A DNA stretch of 64,000 nt from Toxorhynchites rutilus septentrionalis (Eukaryota; Arthropoda; Insecta; Diptera; Culicidae), in NCBI RefSeq assembly GCF_029784135.1, contig NC_073745.1:49797619-49861618 (forward strand). The letters run 5' to 3'. Of the stretch, positions 56,778 through 64,000 are shown in pieces; within the stretch, counting starts at the first letter, position 1; each line of letters opens with the position of its first letter. The position numbers were made by a program, and so were the translations under genes. The notes below the pieces were generated by a model. That model was not told where the DNA came from. It saw nothing but the letters and a program-made list of their open reading frames with translations, and made no database searches.

Positions 56778-57143
56778 TCATAGTTGATTGCATGAAAAAT
56801 CATGCATCACCCCTTATACAAAAATTAAACAGAGAAAATATGGAATAATCGCGGAATTTTGTAAGGAAAAGTCATAATTATTTATTACTATGAGTGAATG
56901 AATCACATTTCTATCCGACACAAATGGACAGAAATTAATTATTCATCTTACTGTCCTAATTGCTCATAACAATTAATCAACTGGAAATAATTGTAATATG
57001 AAAAGATGCAACCATAAACTTCTATCAATCACTATCCTCAAGCATGGGTGACAATTTCATACTGAGTACCGTTATGTATTATCCATAGGAGCACCGTTTG
57101 GATTCATGAATAGATCCACTAGACATTAAAATTCTTTTAGAAC
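56778..57143. other. no gene recognised
   Basis: AT-rich spacer between the second ITmD37E and a SINE. No coding frame or element end is visible. Confidence 0.45.
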
Positions 57144-57155
57144 AAGTGTGAGCTG

Positions 57156-57650
57156 GGAGGTCTCCGTAGCCATATTGGTTGCGCGTTCGCTTAGTAAGCG
57201 ATCGATCGTGAGTTCAAAACTCAGGGCCCCCATTGACCATCTTTGTGTTGTTTACAGAATAACTACGTCCACGCAACAATCAACAGCGATGGAGATCGAT
57301 CCACGGTCGAAATAAGATCGATTCATCCATACAACTGCTCTGCTCTGCAAGACACATCGGGCTGCTGTTCTATAAATAACTCAACAATGATCAATCAACT
57401 GTCTCTGCTGTCCGGTCTAACTGGATAATGAAAGAACAGAAGAAAAAACTCTTACGCCTAAATGGCTACTGTGTAAATGTGTACCTTATGCAATGGTATA
57501 GAAGGGAATACTCTAACGCCGAATAATGGCAACTGTGTAATGTGCTAATTATAGATATGATAAACATGTGACATGTACACGATTAAAATTCGGCTCTGTT
57601 ACAGCTAAAATACTAATGAGCCTAAAAAATAAAACAAAAGGGATAAAAAA
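57156..57650 (+). mobile_element. tRNA-derived SINE, full length with 12-bp target duplication
   Basis: AAGTGTGAGCTG is repeated perfectly at 57144-57155 and 57651-57662. The element starts GGAGGTCTCCGTAGCCATAT, TGGTTGCGCG (A box) and has a B-box-like GTGAGTTCAAAACTC. The 495-bp length, and a body ending in A-rich tail AAAACAAAAGGGATAAAAAA, are those of a composite SINE. Perfect duplications indicate a young insertion. A relative lies at 29045-29437 on the other strand. Confidence 0.88.
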
Positions 57651-57662
57651 AAGTGTGAGCTG

Positions 57663-59735
57663 ATATATTGTTGCACAAAGTACAAGATTAGTCTACTTCT
57701 TTGCTGTGGTGGTTGAGAGCAGACAAACGACCGCAAGGGTAATCAACAGTTCGTTAAGACTTTTCTCGAAACAAACGAGATAAACATCCGAACGTCAGTT
57801 TCATTTGATTCTATATTTTTTCGGTCAAGAAGCCAATATTTTATGTCTTAGCAACTTCCATTCTAATTGAAAGATTGGGTTCGATCGCAATCGATAATCG
57901 GACTTTACTAGATCAGTCCGGCTCCAGTTAACTAATGGATATGCATGATATAATTACTGTTTTCTGGCGTCTCAATTGATCCTGTCCACTTACATTTCAT
58001 TGATGGAGATAAGTGGTATTGTTAAGGCAAAACATAAGATTTAATGTCTACAAGCTATCTCAAAAACAAGCCATCCAAAATATGTCATGGCATGCGAAAA
58101 AATTGGGGTTCTCCTAAAAATGCGGTTTTTTGTGATTCGTGATTCGTCACTTCGTGAACTTTTCAATTTTTGATCAAATTCAACACCCGGCCGCGGAGGA
58201 TGAAGCAGCGCAATTGGGAGAACATTTTTTTAATAAAACGGAATGCCGATTTATTTCAACGACTACGATGCCGACTTTTCGGACTACCTTTATTCAGGAT
58301 AGTGTGAAATTAGTAAAGATAGGACTATATATTTTTCCGACAGAGTTAAGGTTTGGACGTAGTGATTTTCCCGATAGAAATTTGTTCATGGAAATGCTGT
58401 TTATCAGACCTTATGTATTATTTCAGCACATTATATTAAAAAAACACGCCAATGAGGTTATAATGCTCAAATCTTTGCATCACAAACGTAAAGCTCTCAT
58501 TTCCTAAATTTTAAACTTAAACCCAGGCTGTGCGATATTTATCTTCCATTCTTTCTTTGTATCGAGCAAAACAGTTGTGTCTGACATTGGCATTGAGAAA
58601 AACGGCTACCTACTAGCTGGAGCGAGACTGTGACTTGAACATTGATGAATGGATTATAGAGGCTTTAAAATTTCTCAGCTTATTCGCCTCTGGCCTTTAA
58701 AAAGACTAATGTGGAAAACTAAACAAAACGATTGGCCTAAAGAATGGTAATTTGGTAAACCTCGCTGCCGTGTGGTCGCTGCGAGCTGTATGACTGGCAA
58801 CAGGCATTGAATGTATTCTGAGTGACAAGTTTTAGAGTATGTATGCAAGTCTGAAGAAAATTCCTTGACGAAAAATCATCCATATTCATTTAAAAACGGT
58901 ACTGTAGGTACTTTGTTATGGACACAATTTCTCATTTTGATTTAATATTTATGAGGATGCGGTTATAAGAGATGAAATAAATAAAAGAATGTAGAGAGCT
59001 CGATGGGTGTTATATGTATCGACACAGCGCTGTGCCTACAATTCATGATCGACATATTCGTGAAGGTAGAGAACGAACGTCTGTGATTCCCACGGCACAA
59101 CAAACAGGAGCGGCGTGAGGAAGAACACATTCACTTGCTATACGCTATCATGAGTAATGCCGACACAGCCTTTGCTATTGTCAGGCCAAAACGCAATGCA
59201 TTGTCGGGACATAACGCACGTGTGTTGAAACAAAAATAAAATCTTTAATAAGCTTCATTGCAACGTTTCACATATACGATCCCACTGACTGGCTGTATTT
59301 GTTTGAATGGCAAACGATTATCTCATAGACATATTTTCAGTTTAGTTAGAGTAAAAAATACGCCCATAGCATAGTGTTATTTTCTCGGAGTTTCCAAATC
59401 CACGATTCTGCATTCTGTAATCCATTGGACTCAACCTCAACCGAGTTGGGCAAATGTAGCAACCCTGCTATGTTTTTAAAACAAAAACTATAAATGAAAA
59501 TTAGATCTCTTGTATTAAAAATGTGTTATATGTTACTAACAGTAACAAATTCTCTGCAAGTAAGGAAAAGTCTTGAACGAAATTGTATTCGATAATGATT
59601 TAAATAATGGATAATGTTTCCTAAATCTTTTTCGTTCGTTCTATCACAATCACAATCGATATAATAATTTTACAGATCGTTAAAACATTCAAACACACTT
59701 ACGATACGATAGTTATTTTTATTTAACAACCAAAA
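57663..59735. other. no gene recognised; repeat fragments
   Basis: 57702-57738 (TGTGGTGGTTGAGAGCAGAC) recurs inverted at 47965-48000. 58803-58885 is a decayed minus-strand fragment of the (GAA)n SINE (TTGAATGTATTCTGAGTGAC). The open frame 58139-58507 has no recognisable domain. Confidence 0.45.
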
Positions 59736-59776
59736 TAACAGTTCTGCTGAAAAGTTTTTTGCAAAATTCAATTTTA

Positions 59777-60030
59777 TTATTCAATATAATTGCCTTCGAA
59801 GGCGATACAGCGATTATAGCGATCTTGCAACTTTTCGATACTATTTTTATAGTACTCTTTCGGTTTATCCGCAAAATATGCCTCAGTTTAGGTAATTACT
59901 TCATCATCGCTCTTAAATTTCTTGCCAGCGAACATTCTCTTCAGGTCTGCGAACAGAAAATGGTCGATGGGGGCCAGATCTGGAGAATACGGTGGATGAG
60001 GAAGCAATTCGAAACCCAATTTGCAATTTT
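59777..60030 (-). pseudogene. mariner transposase fossil 3, C-terminal part
   Basis: Reading from 60019 to 59777 on the minus strand gives LGFELLPHPPYSPDLAP, then IDHFLFADLKRMFAGKKF and EYYKNSIEKLQDRYNRCIAF, ending at TAA. SPDLAPIDH holds the third catalytic Asp of the mariner DD34D triad, and YSPDLAP is the family signature. One in-frame TAA lies after DDEVIT. The N-terminal and central domains are missing where the palindromic array begins. The stop lies about 40 bp from the inverted repeat, as in complete mariners. Confidence 0.85.
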
Positions 60031-60179
60031 GCCATCAATACACGAAATTCGGATTTTCCGTTTTCTTTCACAATAGAGTAATTCCAAATGAGATCGACAA
60101 ATGACGAAACATGAGTATTTTTGATTCGAATGAAAGTGTGTATTCCGTTTGGGTCAGAGGAAATATGAGTTTTCCACAG

Positions 60180-62520
60180 AAATTGGAAATTTTTTGACTC
60201 AAGCGTAACTTTTGAAAAGGGCGTATCGATTTGAGTAGGAGAAATCTTTGATAATTTATATCTCAGAAACTATGAGTCGTACCGAAATAGTGTCTTAGAA
60301 AGAGTTATAGAGTATTGATGGTTGAATATGGACAAAAATGTACACTGAGAAAAAAAATTAATACTCTTTTTTTTATTTACAAAATAAAAATTCAATTTGC
60401 AATATCCAAAATACATATTTTTTATTTTTTCATACAAAATAGAAGTCATGCAGAAAATTTAAAAAATGGGCCCAATATGGTAAAACTATTTTTGACGAAC
60501 TTTGTGGAACATCGAATTTTTAGGAATTTTCGAAACTTCGAATTTTTGTATGTTAACAATCATTTTTAGCCACAAATTATGAATCCTGATGTGATTTAAA
60601 ACAAAAAAGGTTATTATCAATCTCCTTCTAAATGTAGCCATCCTCGAAATATTTAAAAATATTTGTAATTTATTGTCTTTTTTATAGTAAATAATCCCTT
60701 TTAACATGTTTCTCGTGTTATACCGTCATGTTCATGAAATTTTATGAATTTGCTTATAACTTCCAAAAACTTTTCCAAATACATCATCATGGTTCATTTT
60801 TTGACTCAAGCGTAACTTTTGAAAAGGGCGTATCGATTTGATTAAGAGAAATCTTTGATAATTTATATCTCAAAAAATATGCGTCGTACCGAAATAGTGT
60901 GTTAGAAAGAGTTATAGAGTATTGTTGACTTAATTTGAAAAAAAAAAATACACTGAGAAGAAAAATTAGTATTTTTTTTTATTTACAAAATAAAATTTTA
61001 ATTTGCAATATAAAAAAATATGTATTTTTTTATATTTTTTCTTTTTTATCATATAAAATAGAAGTCATGTAGAAAATTAAAAAAATGGGCCCAAGATGGT
61101 AAAACTATTTTTGACGAAATATGTGCAACATCGAATTTTTAGGAATTTTCGAAACTTCGAATTTTTGTAGGTTAGCAATCATTCTTAGCCATAAATTATG
61201 AATTCTGATGTGATTTAAAACAAAAAAGGTTATTATCAATCTCCTTCTAAATGCAACCATTCTCGAGATATTTAATAAAATATTTCTAATTTATAATCTT
61301 TTTTATAGTAAATAATCTCTTTTAATATGTTTGTCGTGTTATACCGCCATGTTCATGAAATTTTATGAATTTTCTTTTAATTTCCAACAATTTTTTGGAT
61401 TGATTGAAGTTTGTATTAAGATAAAAAAAGATTTCTTAGTTTCGCTACGTTTTGTATTAACCCACATGTCTTCGAATGTTTCGTAACGTAACTACTTTAC
61501 ATATGTCTTTACCATAACGATGTACTTGGAAAAGTTCGTGGGAATTATAAGCGAATTCATAAAATCTCATGAACATGATGGTATAACACGACAAACATAT
61601 TTAAAGGGCCTATTTACTATCAAAAAGACAATAAATTACAAATATTTTTTTTAAATATTTCGAGAATGGCTACATTTAGAAGGAGATTGATAATAACCTT
61701 TTTTTGTTTTAAATGACATCAGGATTCATAATTTGTGATTAAAAATGACAGCTAACATACAAAAATTCGAAGTTTCAAAAATTCCTAAAAATTCGATGTT
61801 CCACAAAGTTCGTCAAAAATAGTTTTACCATCTTGGGCCCATTTTTTAATTTTTTTACATGACTTCTATTTTATATGAAAAAATAGAAAAAAAATATAAT
61901 AAAATACATATTTTTTGATATCGCAAATTAAAATTTTATTTTGTAAACAAAAGAAAGAGTAATTTTTCTTCTCAGTGTTTATTTTTTTTTCAAATTAAGC
62001 CAACAATACTCTATAACTCTTTCTAACACACTATTTCGGTACGACGCATATTTTTTGAGATATAAATTATCAAAGATTTCCCTTACTCAAATCGATACGC
62101 CCTTTTCAAAAGTTACGCTTGAGTCCAAAAATGAACCATGCTGATATATTTGGAAAAGTTGTTGGAAGTTATAAGCAAATTCATAAAATTTCATGAACAT
62201 GACGGTATAACACGACAAACATATTAAAAGGGATTATTTACTATAAAAAAGACAATAAATTACAAAAATTTTGTTAAATATTTCGAGAATGGCTACATTT
62301 AGAAGGAGATTGATAATAAACTTTTTTGTTTTTAATCACATCAGGATTCATAATTTGTGGCTAAAAATGATTGTAAACATACAAAAATTCCAAGTTTCAA
62401 AAATTCCTAAAAATTCGATGTTCCACAAAGTTTGTCAAAAATAGTTTTACCATCTTGGGCCCTTTTTTAAATTTTTCTGCATGACTTCTATTTTGTATGA
62501 AAAAATAAAAAAAATTGCTG
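60180..62520. repeat. four-copy palindromic array, ~600-bp unit (two direct, two inverted)
   Basis: The phrase TTTTGACTCAAGCGTAACTT, TTGAAAAGGGCGTATCGATT starts units at about 60190 and 60798. Its complement (AATCGATACGCCCTTTTCAA) is at 62089-62108, and the inverted second half (CTACATTTAGAAGGAGATTG) is at 61669 and 62293. The symmetry axis is near 61470. Units keep ATGGGCCCAA(T/G)ATGGTAAAA and CATCGAATTTTTAGGAATTT in order. No protein is encoded. Confidence 0.85.
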
Positions 62521-62709
62521 AATAACAAAAGTTGCTTCACTCTCAATGCTGTAACTCACGAACCAATCGACCGATTGCTGTCAAATTTTGGCACGTATCC
62601 TTTGAATGATGGTGCTTTGTGATAGTCAAGTAGATTTTTGCGAGAGGCGCCATCCAGGCGTCAACCTTATGAATTTTTCAGCCGAACTGTTATGCACTAG
62701 AAAAAAAAA

Positions 62710-62742
62710 TGATGACAGAACAATGTTTGCCGGGTCAGCTAG
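62710..62742 (+). mobile_element. orphan Helitron 3' end
   Basis: CAATGTTTGCCGGGTCAGCT then AG followed by T matches the terminal 20 bases of the other Helitron copies. No 5' end or body is recognisable upstream, where the mariner ends. Confidence 0.6.
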
Positions 62743-62744
62743 TT

Positions 62745-63080
62745 TTTTTTATATATTTTTTTTTGAAAGTTGAGGTTTTGTCACATAACAAGGCCAAACC
62801 AGAGAGGCGTTTTTTTTCATTTTTGAGTTATGATATTTTCAAAGTTAACCGATGGTCCGAAACATCAGTTTTTTTTCTAAGAATGCCTTTTTTTTAATTA
62901 ATAACGTTCGAACCAATGAACCAATTGAGATGATCGACATATCAAATTGAAGTTGATGAGTTAGTATTCTTCGAAAAAATATTACACTTGCGAAAAATTT
63001 GGATTTTGTTTTCGTAATTATTGATTGTATTTGTTTTTCATAGTTTACTCGGATGAAGATAGATGGCGCTATATTTTTAT
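62745..63080. mobile_element. CAGCCATTCC-family MITE interior fragment
   Basis: Contains TTGAAAGTTGAGGTTTTGTC, AACCAATTGAGATGATCGAC, AATATTACACTTGCGAAAAA and TTATTGATTGTATTTGTTTT in the same order as the arms of the 25937 and 33363 copies. Outer termini are absent. Confidence 0.55.
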
Positions 63081-64000
63081 TGACAGGGGACACTGACAGC
63101 ATTACAAAAACTCACAATAAACTACAACCGTTAAACTGGTCAAGCAACAAACACAGAATATTATTGCATCCTATTAAACCAACTGGGCGTGAACATTTGT
63201 GAGGAAAAAAAAATATTATAGAAGAGGAATAACATAGTTTTCAAGACAAGGCTCCCTTTTGCCAAAGCTATATAATCATTCAAAAAATCGGCGAAGAAGT
63301 ACGAATTGTCGTCACATCAACGCTGTTCGTCAGCTTCTTCCGCCTTGGCTGTTCTCAAACTCAAAAAATCATGGGTGGGAAATTTTTTTCGGGGAATGAG
63401 AACGTATGAGTAGTCGTGGAAGTGTATTCCGGCGGTCTTCGAATTCTCACTTCAGGCATGGTCACCGCGAACACTACTATCGATTTAAACAAAAGTCTCA
63501 TTTAATAAAGTGGCAAGTTCTGCAAGGGCACATAGACGAAGCGTTTGCAGCCATATAACTCCCCGAATACAAACAACAAAAAGTCAATGCTTTAAGTGCA
63601 ATTCCATGCCAACTACTGCTGCTGCTGCATGTGAATCCGGAGCAAGTCTACAGTCTCCAGCGATTTTAGGTACATTGACACGAACCAGATATAAACCAAC
63701 GCTCCCAGGCATACACCCATAAGAACACACGCCTGAGACAAAGAGAATTAAGCAAGTGGTGCTGCTACTACTGCTGGTTTTGGCCTAATGCCACTGCAGC
63801 GTATTCGCCGACGACAAACACAATGGTTCTGCTATGTGTCGCTATGGTTGGCCCAACTAGGCACCATATTGTACCCCCATCGTCAGTCAGTCAGTGCATT
63901 TGGCTGATACAAAGCTACAACACAACGTTCTCAATCTTCCAGGAGAATAATTTTTTCAGTTCTTTCACCGACAATATGGCGTTGGCGCTCGGGACGTGGC
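63081..64000. other. no gene recognised
   Basis: Mixed composition with a CTGCTGCTGC stretch near 63617-63630 and again near 63755-63776. The frame 63510-63722 plus is unrecognised. May be the start of host DNA to the right of the transposon-rich interval. Confidence 0.4.

Larger units (their letters stand above)
59738..62690. mobile_element. mariner element enclosing a 2.3-kb palindromic array
   Basis: The left end is ACAGTTCTGCTGAAAAGTT and the right end (complement) is ACAGTTCGGCTGAAAAATT, bordered by TA on both sides (59736-59737; 62691-62692). The left portion carries the C-terminal part of a mariner transposase gene on the minus strand (59777-60030). The right portion (62521-62690) looks like the corresponding 5' leader. 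The middle of the gene is replaced by the inverted array at 60180-62520. Confidence 0.7.

Noticed and set aside
57156..57235. tRNA gene on the plus strand
   Set aside because: Same reason: it is the head of a 495-bp SINE with a 12-bp duplication.
58139..58507. A 122-codon frame as a host gene or viral insertion
   Set aside because: No domain, motif or codon pattern that I recognise; surrounding DNA has no promoter or splice signals.
1..64000. Endogenous viral sequence
   Set aside because: I looked for viral polymerase, nucleoprotein and capsid motifs in the open frames and found none; the reverse transcriptase present belongs to a non-LTR element.

Overview
The window looks like non-coding nuclear DNA from an insect, most likely a culicine mosquito (Aedes/Culex type). 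This is an inference. It rests on AT-rich sequence with no recognisable host protein gene in 64 kb, dense nested transposons, two DD37E transposons (ITmD37E, a group first described in mosquitoes), an I-like non-LTR retrotransposon, Helitrons, tRNA-derived SINEs and many foldback elements. I see no bacterial-type gene, CRISPR array, rRNA gene or credible functional tRNA gene.

Layout. 1-2.5 kb: decayed hAT transposase gene on the minus strand with a recognisable 82-bp intron. 6.2-9.3 kb: a non-autonomous hAT element next to a 2-kb foldback element that carries an inverted CCCGAAT minisatellite. 9.6-11.7 kb: fossil Helitron with Rep/helicase-protein fragments. 11.7-15.4 kb: mostly unique DNA, with a recursive-splice-like site at 13100/13101 and a TATA+Inr promoter followed by a 33-codon ORF at 15.03-15.18 kb. 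15.4-19.4 kb: a layered nest, in which a Zbed5-like hAT pseudogene is split by a second hAT element (8-bp target duplication) that itself contains a piggyBac remnant and an intact ITmD37E transposon. 20.4-20.7 kb: a 146-bp tandem duplication. 24.2-25.3 kb: non-autonomous Helitron with higher-order tandem repeats. 25.9-31.6 kb: foldback MITE with a SINE inserted, an I-element ORF1 fossil, a mariner fossil, a SINE, and a second Helitron-type array hosting another SINE. 33.3-36.8 kb: MITE and Helitron fragments including a 534-bp inverted-repeat element. 41.0-42.0 kb: Helitron repeats ending in a compact 368-bp Helitron with both ends. 44.2-44.6 kb: second mariner fossil. 44.7-48.8 kb: about 4 kb of degenerate GAATCT-rich satellite ending in a near-perfect TTTGAATC array. 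49.0-54.0 kb: an I-like retrotransposon bounded by a 10-bp target duplication, damaged inside. 55.5-56.8 kb: second ITmD37E, almost intact. 57.2-57.7 kb: SINE with a perfect 12-bp target duplication. 59.7-62.7 kb: a third mariner whose terminal repeats and TA duplications enclose a 2.3-kb four-copy palindrome. 62.7-63.1 kb: Helitron end and MITE fragment.

The genes here are mobile-element genes and do not form a pathway. The order of insertions can be read from the target duplications. Only the transposase at 17739-18749 appears fully open; every other transposase or reverse transcriptase gene carries stops, frameshifts or deletions. The ratchet-type splice motif at 13.1 kb is weak evidence that part of the window lies inside a very long plus-strand host intron.
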